Assembly: GCA_947589295.1 (NCBI GenBank)
Contig: CANQBZ010000010.1
Location: 1-57,326, forward strand
DNA from: an uncultured Akkermansia sp.
GTDB taxonomy: Bacteria; Verrucomicrobiota; Verrucomicrobiia; Verrucomicrobiales; Akkermansiaceae
Direction of reading: 5' to 3'
DNA: 57,326 nucleotides
Both the position numbers and the translations under genes were made by a program. Shown in pieces: positions 41,084 to 48,918 of the stretch (the stretch's first letter is position 1; every line of letters begins with the position of its first letter). The notes below the pieces were generated by a model that was given only the letters and a program-made list of their open reading frames with translations, was not told the origin of the DNA and ran no database searches.

Positions 41084-42559
41084 ATGTATGTGCTCTCTTG
41101 TCAGCAAATGCGCGATGCCGAGCAGGCAGCCTTGGCGGCTGGCAGTGCCACGCCGGATGGTCTGATGGATGCTGCAATCAGCTCTGCCGTGGCTGAATTG
41201 CAGCGTGATGCTGAATACTCAGAAATACACCGTACACTGCCGCACGTTGTAGTGTACATGGGCAAAGGGAAAAACGCCGGGGACGCCCTCGGTATTGCTC
41301 GCTCACTTGGCTACCCCTGTATTACTCTGCGATGTGCCGCACCAGCTGAACAAATGGCTCCGGAAACTCGCAGGCAGATGGAGCTCACTGAGACTGTCGC
41401 AGATGTGCGGACCTCTGCACTTCCGCTTTCCCAAACGCCAGATGGCACGCTCATCATTGATGGTCTGCTGGGCAGTGGTGCACGCGGTAGCCTGCGCCCG
41501 GAGTACGCCCAACTCGTGCATGAAATGAATGCACTGCGTCGCACCAATCCTCGCAGCTCACTGCTCGCCGTAGATATCCCTACCGGGTTGGACGCCTCCA
41601 CCGGCACGGCAGATGCCGCCACCGTGCGTGCTGATGTTACTACGGCCATCGGCTGTGTGAAAGAGGGATTGGTCGCAGACGGCGCAGAAAATTATGTAGG
41701 ACGACTGATCGGTGTGCCCCTGCCCTGCGTCAGCCTGCCACATTCCACTGTACAAGTAGCAGATCATAGCCTATTGTCCCTTCTCCCGCAGCGCAATTTC
41801 AGTTGCTACAAAAACCAATCAGGGCGTGTGCGCATCGTTGCCGGTTCGGTCGGCTTTCTTGGCGCGGCGCAGATGTGCGCGGAGTCTGCTCTCCGCTCGG
41901 GCGCCGGATTGGTAGAGCTTTTCTGCATGCCGGAGTACTATGACTCACTCGCGATGCGAGTGGCGCCGGAAATCATGGTGCATCGAGTGGGCAGCTTCGC
42001 AGAAATACCATCCAAGGGCGCCCAAGCACTCCTCATCGGCCCGGGTTTGGGCACACCGTCTGCTGAAAATCAGGCGGCGCTCAGTGCATTGCTTGCACGC
42101 TCTGAGTGCCCAGTCGTGTTGGATGCCGATGCGTTGCGTCTGCTCGCCGCAGGTGACTTGTCCTGGCCACCTCACCCCATCCTGACCCCACATCCAGGAG
42201 AAATGCTTACTCTTTTCCCTCAAGCAGCCGCACTCTCCCGTGCTGAAACTGCGGCACAATTTCTTCTACGACATCCTTGCACCCTCCTACTCAAGGGAGC
42301 CCGTACACTCACCACCGATGGTTCGTCCGTCCTCTACAATTCGACGGGGGGCCCCTTCATGGCCAATGGTGGTCAGGGCGATGTGCTGGCCGGAGTAGTT
42401 GCGGGCTTAGCTGCTCAGGGGCTCAGCTGCTTCCAGGCTGCTTCTCTGGCAGCCTTCCTCTGCGGGCGCGCAGCGAGCATCGCCCGCGCCAAAATGGGGC
42501 AACCGCTGTGTGTGTGCGCCACCGATTTGCTTCCCTATCTTACCTCTATACTGGGATAA
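41084..42559 (+). CDS. nnrD: bifunctional NAD(P)HX epimerase/dehydratase
   Basis: This 491-aa protein fuses the YjeF N-terminal epimerase domain (1-205, with MGKGKNAGDALGIARSL and LLAVDIPTGLDASTG) to the ADP-dependent dehydratase domain (220-491, with LIGPGLGTPS, VVLDADALRLLA, ILTPHPGEM and the ATP loop ANGGQGDVLAG). Together they repair hydrated NADH/NADPH. The fused form is common in bacteria. Two-gene unit with the AI-2E transporter. Confidence 0.92.
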   Translation: MYVLSCQQMRDAEQAALAAGSATPDGLMDAAISSAVAELQRDAEYSEIHRTLPHVVVYMGKGKNAGDALGIARSLGYPCITLRCAAPAEQMAPETRRQMELTETVADVRTSALPLSQTPDGTLIIDGLLGSGARGSLRPEYAQLVHEMNALRRTNPRSSLLAVDIPTGLDASTGTADAATVRADVTTAIGCVKEGLVADGAENYVGRLIGVPLPCVSLPHSTVQVADHSLLSLLPQRNFSCYKNQSGRVRIVAGSVGFLGAAQMCAESALRSGAGLVELFCMPEYYDSLAMRVAPEIMVHRVGSFAEIPSKGAQALLIGPGLGTPSAENQAALSALLARSECPVVLDADALRLLAAGDLSWPPHPILTPHPGEMLTLFPQAAALSRAETAAQFLLRHPCTLLLKGARTLTTDGSSVLYNSTGGPFMANGGQGDVLAGVVAGLAAQGLSCFQAASLAAFLCGRAASIARAKMGQPLCVCATDLLPYLTSILG

Positions 42560-42568
42560 CCATGGGTT

Positions 42569-43000
42569 TCATGGCACCAAGTCCTTGGGCTCCGGGCGCA
42601 GGGGAGGAGGCGCAGAAGTTGCTGGTCGTTCGCCGATGTAAGGTGGCATGCTACTGTTCCGAAAGTTGCCAAGCGTTGGTATGCGCCGCATGGGTATCAT
42701 TACTTCGTCTTCTTCGATGAAGCGTGCGCGCGGATCGCTCTTTGTCCATAGCAACGATAGCCACCAATTTGTACGTGTGGAAACAGTATATGCCGTACTC
42801 TCATAGCCCGGCTTGCTGACTACGATTCCCAAATCCTTTTTCTGACTCACCTCAACTTCCATCGGTGTTTTACCTTCCTGAGGCACTCCGTTGATACAGA
42901 CCTCTGCGCCTTCCGGATCAGTCCGTATGCTAATTTTTTTTGTCCCCACACAAGATACAACGCATAGTCCCAGCGCACCTAAAATCATCCATCGCTTCAT
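42569..43000 (-). CDS. PEGA-domain lipoprotein
   Basis: A 143-aa protein with a lipoprotein signal (MKRWMILGALGLCVVSC, Cys 17) and a PEGA-type surface domain (RTDPEGAEVCINGVPQEGKT, KPGYES). The C-terminus is Pro-rich (SAPPPLRPEPKDLVP). Such domains are surface beta modules of unknown binding partner. Convergent with nnrD (9-bp gap). An apparent TGWLSLLW hydrophobic patch is not long enough for a membrane helix. Confidence 0.75.
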   Translation of the reverse strand: MKRWMILGALGLCVVSCVGTKKISIRTDPEGAEVCINGVPQEGKTPMEVEVSQKKDLGIVVSKPGYESTAYTVSTRTNWWLSLLWTKSDPRARFIEEDEVMIPMRRIPTLGNFRNSSMPPYIGERPATSAPPPLRPEPKDLVP

Positions 43001-43076
43001 GACTTCAATCTACCCTACCAACACGACGTTGACAATGAAAATCTGCGTTTTGCCCAATACTTCGCCGCTTTTTCTA

Positions 43077-43105
43077 TTGCCGCACCGAGTGGAGTGTGCT
43101 AGACT
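43077..43105 (+). promoter_or_regulatory. promoter of small gene 43118
   Basis: TTGCCG, 17 bp, TAGACT with TGC before it (extended -10). ATG 43118 is 13 nt past the -10. Confidence 0.55.
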
Positions 43106-43117
43106 CCGCGTAGAATC

Positions 43118-43306
43118 ATGCACGAGGAAATGGGCAAAAGCGAGGATGTTCTGACGAACGCCCAATCTGAAAGAGTAAAATCTGGTAGTCGCAATGTGCA
43201 GCGCCGTATCGTGAGTTCCTTTTGGGTGATCTTTTGGTGTTCTTTCGCTCTCTTGTCCATGGTGTTATGGATGCTCCGCCTTTTGGGAGTTGTGAATTTC
43301 TTGTGA
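43118..43306 (+). CDS. small membrane protein, unknown
   Basis: A 62-aa protein with a polar N-terminal half and one long hydrophobic segment near the C-terminus (VIFWCSFALLSMVLWMLRLL). It has its own promoter and is followed by a convergent lipoprotein gene's terminator. No family is recognised. The promoter with extended -10 is the main reason to believe it is real. Confidence 0.5.
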   Translation: MHEEMGKSEDVLTNAQSERVKSGSRNVQRRIVSSFWVIFWCSFALLSMVLWMLRLLGVVNFL

Positions 43307-43314
43307 TTTTTTGA

Positions 43315-43351
43315 CAGAAAAGCAGCGTGCCGACAAAGCCGACACGCTGCT
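43315..43351 (-). terminator. terminator of the TRL-like gene
   Basis: AGCAGCGTG and CACGCTGCT flank a 13-nt loop. On the minus strand the stem is followed by TTTTCTG. Confidence 0.65.
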
Positions 43352-43375
43352 ATAACGAACCAAATCAGGCCTCAA

Positions 43376-43693
43376 TTAGTTACCACGTACAACAGTGGTG
43401 TAAGAGGTAATGATGCCCAAGATGTTCTTGCGTTTCACGTCCACGCTGGACACAGTGCTGATGCCACCGGCGCGCTTGGCAGCGTCAACGGAGCTGTCCC
43501 CCAGGGCTACAACACCCAAGTAGGAGGTGGAAGTGGCCTCACCCACACGGCTGCCGGAATTGCCGGAAACGGCCACGGGATCTGCAACATCGGCATACAC
43601 AGCGCCAACCGGGCGAGTGCTGAACGCACCAGCGCAGCTAGTGAAGATGAATCCAACGGCGGAGAGAGCAACAAGTGCTATGGTCTTTTTCAT
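43376..43693 (-). CDS. TRL-like family lipoprotein
   Basis: A 105-aa protein with lipoprotein signal (MKKTIALVALSAVGFIFTSC, Cys 20). The mature part carries the TRL-like pattern: PVGAVYADV, GEATSTSYLGVVALGDSSVDAAKRAGG, SSVDVKRKNILGIITSYTT and a VRGN end. The family is common in small lipoproteins of several phyla; function unknown. It has its own promoter and terminator, and its ~80-nt leader is long for this window. Confidence 0.85.
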   Translation of the reverse strand: MKKTIALVALSAVGFIFTSCAGAFSTRPVGAVYADVADPVAVSGNSGSRVGEATSTSYLGVVALGDSSVDAAKRAGGISTVSSVDVKRKNILGIITSYTTVVRGN

Positions 43694-43771
43694 TGTCGTA
43701 ATGATTGTTTGTTGTTCGCGACGCTTGCTTTTCCCCGAACTTCTTGTGGAGTTTGCCCGCGTCGCGCCCTC

Positions 43772-43801
43772 GTTTTATCACACAATAACAAGAGCTGTCA
43801 A
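43772..43801 (-). promoter_or_regulatory. promoter of the TRL-like gene
   Basis: TTGACA, 18 bp, TAAAAC on the minus strand. Confidence 0.5.
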
Positions 43802-43882
43802 CCAAATTTCTAACTTTTTCTTAAAATCTAAAAAAAAAGAATCTTAAAAAAACAAAATAAGAACCAAGTTGATTATGCTTTT

Positions 43883-44332
43883 TTAGCGTATTCGCTCGAT
43901 TTTAACTACAGGCCGCACTGGGAAAAAGCCTTGTTCCTCCTTCACGTAGTAGTGGTTGATAGTCATACGAACGCTATCTCCCAACTTGAGTTGGGAAATG
44001 AGCGTGGCCACTCCCTCATCTTGCCCTGGGACATCGTTGAGTACATCCACCATAGCGATGTCATCCACCTTCATTTCCTCATCACCGTACTCATTGTTTC
44101 TTTGGTAATGCTCATTGCGCAGCACTCGAAAGTGAGCCAGTGTGTTGGCGTGCCCGCAGCGGTCGGGGCAAAGAGCAGTCATATGACGGCAGGGGTGGTA
44201 TTGAGTACCCGTATACTGGGCGACCACAGTATTGCTGGCCAAAAGATCCGCTTTTTCAGGCAGGGGAGTCGCGCTTGCACTCAGCCCGGCAAGCATGGTG
44301 ATAAGTATTATTCGGGCGTTCATTGTATTCAT
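43883..44332 (-). CDS. exported protein, DVPGQD family
   Basis: A 149-aa protein with a signal peptide (MNARIILITMLAGLSASA). It contains DLLASN, an HFRVLRNEHYQR segment and DVPGQDEGVATLISQLKLGD, then INHYYVKEE and VRPVVKIERI. These blocks match the N-terminal domain of the 281-aa protein at 20014-20859; the present protein is the single-domain form. Two Cys-containing motifs (HPCRHMTALCPDRCGH) are unique to it. Its ATG overlaps the stop of the upstream methyltransferase gene (ATGA), so translation is coupled. Confidence 0.65.
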   Translation of the reverse strand: MNTMNARIILITMLAGLSASATPLPEKADLLASNTVVAQYTGTQYHPCRHMTALCPDRCGHANTLAHFRVLRNEHYQRNNEYGDEEMKVDDIAMVDVLNDVPGQDEGVATLISQLKLGDSVRMTINHYYVKEEQGFFPVRPVVKIERIR

Positions 44333-45276
44333 GAGTTAGTTTTTTTGCGTTGCAGCAGGCAACAGAATCCGCCGGCGCCGGCGCCGTGGTGCGGCAACAA
44401 CCGGTACGCAGGAAACTCCGCAAGCTTGCTGCGATACGCCGCCAGCGCCGGTACATCGCACGCTGAGACCCCACTCGCACGGCGTAAAATATATGCCACC
44501 GCGCGCTCATCTTCTTCAAGTGAGTATGTGCAGGTGCTGTAGAGCAAATACCCACCGGGGGCGAGACAGTGCAATGCAGACAGCAAGATGCCACGCTGCC
44601 GCTTGGCATTACCCTGCACGACAGCCTTTCCAAGACAGCCAGGATTTTTGATGCCCTTGCACAGCAGCGATTGCCCGCTACACGGAGCGTCCACCAATAT
44701 AAGCTCAAAGAGATCGCCGGATTTCCCCCATTGGTCCGGGCGCAAACCAGTGATGCGCGTGTTGGGCAGCCCACAGAGCTCGATATTTTGGCGCAGAATT
44801 CCTCGGCGTGCGGCATGCACCTCATTCGCTATATGGTCGCGCAGCTCAAACTGAGCCGCCAGAAGCACACTTTTGCCCCCGGGCGCCGCACACATATCTA
44901 AACTTCGTATTGGCGCTTCTGCCAGTGCAGAGAGAGCCGCCCCCTCCCAGCAAGAGGAAAGATCAAGCACGTAGTACATCCCGGCCGCGTAGTCTGCATG
45001 TTGGGTCGGACTCTCCCCTTCAGCCGGTATGCGAACACGTGCAGGCAGCCATGAAAAATGCGAGGACTCTGCACAAGCAAAGGGCGGTTCGTACCCCTGT
45101 GGTGCCCGTGGGGAAAACACCACTGCCTGGCGCGCAGCATTTCCTCTACGCATGGCAACCAGCAGAGATTCTGATTCTTCCTCGCACAAGTGCAAGCTCT
45201 CGCACAGGCGCCATTCGGCTTTGGTCGGCACGATTGGTTGACCAGCTAACATGGGGGCATCCTTACGGCAACTCAT
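44329..45276 (-). CDS. RsmB/NOP2/Sun-family RNA m5C methyltransferase
   Basis: This 315-aa SAM-dependent methyltransferase has motif I DMCAAPGGKSVLLA, motif IV LVDAPCSGQSLL (with the release Cys) and motif VI YSTCTYSLEEDE (catalytic Cys). Family members methylate C5 of cytosines in rRNA or tRNA. The N-terminal NusB-like domain of RsmB is absent; the length fits RsmF/YebU-core proteins without the extra C-terminal domain. It overlaps the ROK gene by 14 bp upstream and the exported-protein gene downstream. Confidence 0.87.
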   Translation of the reverse strand: MSCRKDAPMLAGQPIVPTKAEWRLCESLHLCEEESESLLVAMRRGNAARQAVVFSPRAPQGYEPPFACAESSHFSWLPARVRIPAEGESPTQHADYAAGMYYVLDLSSCWEGAALSALAEAPIRSLDMCAAPGGKSVLLAAQFELRDHIANEVHAARRGILRQNIELCGLPNTRITGLRPDQWGKSGDLFELILVDAPCSGQSLLCKGIKNPGCLGKAVVQGNAKRQRGILLSALHCLAPGGYLLYSTCTYSLEEDERAVAYILRRASGVSACDVPALAAYRSKLAEFPAYRLLPHHGAGAGGFCCLLQRKKTNS

Positions 45277-46195
45277 CTAAAGCCAAACGCGCAGAACCAA
45301 TGATGCCAGCATCGCTGCCTAACTTGGCTGGCAGTATTTGCAACTTGGCAAAGTGCGGCGGGTATATTTGGGATTGTAAATACCGTCGCAACGGGGCAAA
45401 GAGCAATTCACCCGCCTTTGAAATGCCGCCACCAATGACAAAAGCCTGCGGATTGAGTATGTAATGGCAGTTGAGCAAACAGGTAGCCAACTTGCGCGCC
45501 GCGTCGTCCCACAATGTTTGTGCCACTGGGCAGCCGACCTTAGCTGCGTTCTCCAAGTGGATGGGAGTTTCCATCTCTATCGGCGCCTCTCCCTGGCTGG
45601 CGGCGTAGAGAATCTGCGCCTCACGCATAAGCTCGTTGTTGCCGATGTAATCCTCCACGGCTCCACGGTTGCCATAATGACCGATGCGCCCCCGGTAATC
45701 GATAGATACTTGACCAATTTCTCCGGCTGCGCTCATGGCCCCACGCAGAAGCTGGCCGTTGGATACGACGCCCGCTCCAACTCCCGTGCCAAACGTCAGG
45801 CACACCACATCGCTCATCCCTTGCGCCGCCCCCAATCTCCACTCTGCATAGGCCATACAATTAGCATCATTTTCTACAGATGCCGGCAAACCACTTACAT
45901 CCTCCAGAATCTGCCGGATAGGCACATCATACCACCCCGGCACATTGGTGAGCGAATCCACCTTTCCACCCGCATGGTCGACAAAACCGGGCAGCCCCAT
46001 CCCAACCGCTCGCGCCTCAGGATACTGCTGACGTAAGGTGCGAAGACGCTCTGCAAGACAATTGATGAGTTCTTGCGGCGTGCTGCACTCGCGCGTGCTC
46101 ACCGGCTCAGCACGCTGCACAATTTCTGTTTCGCGCACCACGGCTGCCTTCAGTGTGGTTCCACCCATATCAACTCCTATGCTCAGCTCATGCAT
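45263..46195 (-). CDS. ROK-family sugar kinase (glucokinase-like)
   Basis: A 310-aa ROK protein with N-terminal ATP motif IGVDMGGTTLKAA, MGLPGFVD, NDANCMAYAEW, LTFGTGVGAGVV and the substrate motif around GEIGQVSIDY. The ROK zinc signature CxCGxxGCxE reads GHYGNRGAVE (all three Cys missing), so it is a zinc-less variant. Start 46195 (MHELSIG) is preferred to ATG 46201, which directly abuts the -10; 46195 is 7 nt past it. First gene of a three-gene overlapping unit. Confidence 0.87.
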   Translation of the reverse strand: MHELSIGVDMGGTTLKAAVVRETEIVQRAEPVSTRECSTPQELINCLAERLRTLRQQYPEARAVGMGLPGFVDHAGGKVDSLTNVPGWYDVPIRQILEDVSGLPASVENDANCMAYAEWRLGAAQGMSDVVCLTFGTGVGAGVVSNGQLLRGAMSAAGEIGQVSIDYRGRIGHYGNRGAVEDYIGNNELMREAQILYAASQGEAPIEMETPIHLENAAKVGCPVAQTLWDDAARKLATCLLNCHYILNPQAFVIGGGISKAGELLFAPLRRYLQSQIYPPHFAKLQILPAKLGSDAGIIGSARLALDELP

Positions 46196-46201
46196 GCCCA
46201 T

Positions 46202-46230
46202 ATTCTAGCACACCGTCCTGTTTATGAAAA
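46202..46230 (-). promoter_or_regulatory. promoter of the ROK kinase operon
   Basis: TTTTCA (weak), 17 bp, TAGAAT with TGC before it (extended -10) on the minus strand. Confidence 0.5.
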
Positions 46231-46263
46231 GAGCAATACTCTCCCCTTCGCAGATCACTGCGC

Positions 46264-48126
46264 TCAAATTTCGTCCCACACGGTATTCTCTTTTGCTCCG
46301 AAAAATGGGTGAGCATAGAGTCGCTGCGCAAGAAGTGAGGGAGATGAAACGCCGGCCAGGAAACGCCGCCGTTGTGCATCGCGCGCAAACTCTGGCAACT
46401 GAGCATCCGCCGCAAGCTCCTCTGCTGGTGGGAATGACGGAAGCTGTGCAACCTGTCCGCAACAAGCAGGACATTGTCCACAGGGCTTTCGTAGTGGTTG
46501 TCCGGTAAAATAAATTTCAAGGGCATTGTTCAGGCAAGCAGAATCAGTGAGCATCTGCTCAAGCTTAGCGAGTCGAGCCAACTCAGCATCGCGGCGTTCA
46601 ACGTAGCAGGCGTAGAGCTCAGCTGCCACAGCGCCGGAATCCGCCCCGTGTTCCCCGGGTGCAATACAGAGGGCCCTCTGTCGAAAAACAACCTTCCACT
46701 CTCCGGCCCGCTCGCACTCGATGAGCTGTTCCATTGCTTCTGCAAAGCTGCAGTCCCACGCTAGAGCTGCCAGTTGGACCTCCTCCTCTTGGTGTTCGTA
46801 CAGCCACTGCAAACGCGCGCGTTCCTGAGGACCGCGACCATGCAGGATACTGCTTAGCTCAAAAAGAGGCCTAACCTTGTAATACTTGTAGCCACGCGCC
46901 TCAAGGCGTATGTTCCCCTGCGCGAGCAAGCGTTCCAGTACGCGCTGCACCACCTCTTCCGAAACATCGCATGTGATGCCAAGCTCCCAGAGCGATGCCA
47001 CACGCGGTTCCACGGGCAACAGCCAACGCGTGCAGCGCAGGACTCCCTCTACGTCTGGCATGGCTGCATGGATACGGTTGCGCGCGCGCGCCCGATCAGC
47101 CCCGCTGAGCAGCACCAGTGAGCTGCTCGGCATACCATCTCGTCCGGCGCGCCCACTCTCCTGCAAGTATGCTTCCGGAGAAGTGGGCAAATTCATGTGC
47201 ACGACACTGCGCACATCCGGCTTATCAATGCCCATGCCGAAAGCGATTGTTGCCACGAGCACATCCGGCCGATTGTCCAGGAAGTCATCTTGGAGTTTCT
47301 CGCGCAACTTGGTGGGTAACCCGGCGTGGTAACAGGCTGCAGCCATACCCCACTGATGAGCAATGGTCCCTGCCAGTTGTTCCGCATTTTTTCGGGTGCG
47401 AGTATACACAATGCAAGGCCGATTGCTCGGAACGGAAAGATGAGCTCGCAATATATCGTGTGGGGAATCGGTGCATACGACGCGGCGAGCAATGTTCGTT
47501 CGATAGGGCGATATCTCCACCACACAGTCCTTGCGGATGCCAAAGGCGCAGCAGAGATCACTCTTCACACGCGGTGTAGCTGTAGCGGTAAAAGCCATGG
47601 TGCACACAAAATGCTGCTCGGCCGCCCAGGTCGGCAAGCGCAGGTAATCCGGTCTGAAACTGTGCCCCCACTGCGAAATGCAATGCGCCTCATCCACCAC
47701 AAAAATTTGCAGCGATGCCTGCGAGAGCGCCTCGCACAGCAGAGGGCTCTCTAGCGACTCCGGCGCCACGTAAAGCAGTTGCAGCTTCCCCGAAGCCAGA
47801 TCTGCAAGTAACGCCACGCGCTCCGGCGCCTCTAAGGTCGAATCAAATCGTGCAGCCCATACACCAACCCTGCGCAGGTTTGACACTTGCTCCCGCATGA
47901 GTGCTATGAGCGGCGAAACAACTACCGAAGTTCCTCCGCGCAGCAGCGCCGCTGCCTGGTAGCACAAACTCTTTCCGTAACCTGTCGGCAGCACCCCAAG
48001 TACCGATTCTCCAGCCACCGCGCGCCGTATCAACTCTCCCTGCCCTGGACGCAACACCTTCTTGCCGAAGCGCCGCAACACTTCTGCCTCCTCATTTACG
48101 GCCCGCCGTTTCCTCTGCCCAGACAT
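46264..48126 (-). CDS. recQ: RecQ-family ATP-dependent DNA helicase
   Basis: This 620-aa superfamily 2 helicase unwinds 3'-5' in recombination and repair. Motifs: LRPGQGELI (motif 0), LPTGYGKSLCYQ (I), VDEAHCISQWGHSFRPDY (II with the aromatic loop), FTATATPRVK (III), IVYTRTRKNAEQLA (IV), ATIAFGMGIDKPDVR (V) and QESGRAGRDG (VI). The RQC zinc cluster is rearranged to CGQCPACCG near the C-terminus. No HRDC domain is obvious. Divergent from ppa with back-to-back promoters. Confidence 0.93.
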   Translation of the reverse strand: MSGQRKRRAVNEEAEVLRRFGKKVLRPGQGELIRRAVAGESVLGVLPTGYGKSLCYQAAALLRGGTSVVVSPLIALMREQVSNLRRVGVWAARFDSTLEAPERVALLADLASGKLQLLYVAPESLESPLLCEALSQASLQIFVVDEAHCISQWGHSFRPDYLRLPTWAAEQHFVCTMAFTATATPRVKSDLCCAFGIRKDCVVEISPYRTNIARRVVCTDSPHDILRAHLSVPSNRPCIVYTRTRKNAEQLAGTIAHQWGMAAACYHAGLPTKLREKLQDDFLDNRPDVLVATIAFGMGIDKPDVRSVVHMNLPTSPEAYLQESGRAGRDGMPSSSLVLLSGADRARARNRIHAAMPDVEGVLRCTRWLLPVEPRVASLWELGITCDVSEEVVQRVLERLLAQGNIRLEARGYKYYKVRPLFELSSILHGRGPQERARLQWLYEHQEEEVQLAALAWDCSFAEAMEQLIECERAGEWKVVFRQRALCIAPGEHGADSGAVAAELYACYVERRDAELARLAKLEQMLTDSACLNNALEIYFTGQPLRKPCGQCPACCGQVAQLPSFPPAEELAADAQLPEFARDAQRRRFLAGVSSPSLLAQRLYAHPFFGAKENTVWDEI

Positions 48127-48134
48127 GCAGCAGC

Positions 48135-48163
48135 ATCATACACGCCCGCTCCCACCACGTCAA
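48135..48163 (-). promoter_or_regulatory. promoter of recQ
   Basis: TTGACG, 17 bp, TATGAT on the minus strand. ATG 48126 is 9 nt past the -10. Confidence 0.6.
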
Positions 48164-48171
48164 GACCGCCC

Positions 48172-48200
48172 TTGACACACCACGCGCGACCTGTTAGCAT
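48172..48200 (+). promoter_or_regulatory. promoter of ppa
   Basis: TTGACA, 17 bp, TAGCAT with TGT before it (extended -10). ATG 48208 is 8 nt past the -10, so leaderless. Confidence 0.7.
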
Positions 48201-48207
48201 TGCACTC

Positions 48208-48705
48208 ATGGAAATTGTAGAAGCACGCATCGAAATCCCCATGGGTAGCCGCAATAAGTATGAAGTGGATGTAAAGACTGGGCACATCAAGCTAGATCGC
48301 GTGTTGTACTCCTCCGTCTATTATCCGGCCGAATATGGCTTTGTGGAAAACACGGAATACCTGGACGGAGACCCTCTGGATATCCTTGTATTCACGTCAT
48401 CACCCACTTTCCCCGGCTGCTACGTAGACTGCCGTATCATTGGGGGCATGGATATGATTGATGGGGGCAAGCCAGATGTAAAAATTCTTGCTGTCAATGT
48501 GGGTGACCCTCGCTACGAACACGTGCACACCCTGAATGACCTGCCCCCACACTACTTACAGGAAATCCAAAACTTTTTCTCTACCTACAAAACCTTACAA
48601 AATAAAAAAACCGAGGTGGGCGAGTTTTTTGATATTGAGCGCGCCGTATCCATCCTGCGTGAGTCTCGAACCCGCTTTTCCAATCAAAACGCACACCGTT
48701 CGTAA
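48208..48705 (+). CDS. ppa: inorganic pyrophosphatase (family I)
   Basis: A 165-aa soluble pyrophosphatase that hydrolyses PPi from biosynthesis. Conserved: EIPMGSRNKYEVD, YPAEYGFVENTEYLDGDPLDILV (metal-binding Asp residues) and DGGKPDVKILAV. Start 48208 fits both the family and the leaderless promoter spacing; the open frame further upstream is not coding. Confidence 0.95.
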   Translation: MEIVEARIEIPMGSRNKYEVDVKTGHIKLDRVLYSSVYYPAEYGFVENTEYLDGDPLDILVFTSSPTFPGCYVDCRIIGGMDMIDGGKPDVKILAVNVGDPRYEHVHTLNDLPPHYLQEIQNFFSTYKTLQNKKTEVGEFFDIERAVSILRESRTRFSNQNAHRS

Positions 48706-48707
48706 GG

Positions 48708-48787
48708 GAACTACCCGCTTGACTGCACAAACAAGATTCTGCTTCTGCCGGCTTGAATATGTCTGTCGGAGGATAAGTGGGTAGTTC
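48708..48787. other. large inverted repeat after ppa
   Basis: GGAACTACCC at 48708-48717 pairs with GGGTAGTTCC at 48778-48787, enclosing 60 nt that include a second small stem (TGCCGGC...GTCGGAGGA). It begins 3 bp after the ppa stop; A7 follows the right arm on the plus strand (T7 on the minus). It could be a terminator with a very large loop or a structured RNA. Confidence 0.4.
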
Positions 48788-48883
48788 CAAAAAAATTGGG
48801 GCAACGCGCACTATATCAACATATCCTAAACCCTAAATAGAAAGGGTATATGAAAATACGATCATTCCATCCATTTCGCGCAC

Positions 48884-48911
48884 TTGACAAAAGAGCTGTA
48901 TATGCTAGTAT
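48884..48911 (+). promoter_or_regulatory. promoter of the sulfatase gene
   Basis: TTGACA, 16 bp, TAGTAT with TGC before it (extended -10). ATG 48919 is 8 nt past the -10. Confidence 0.7.
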
Positions 48912-48918
48912 ACAGCCA

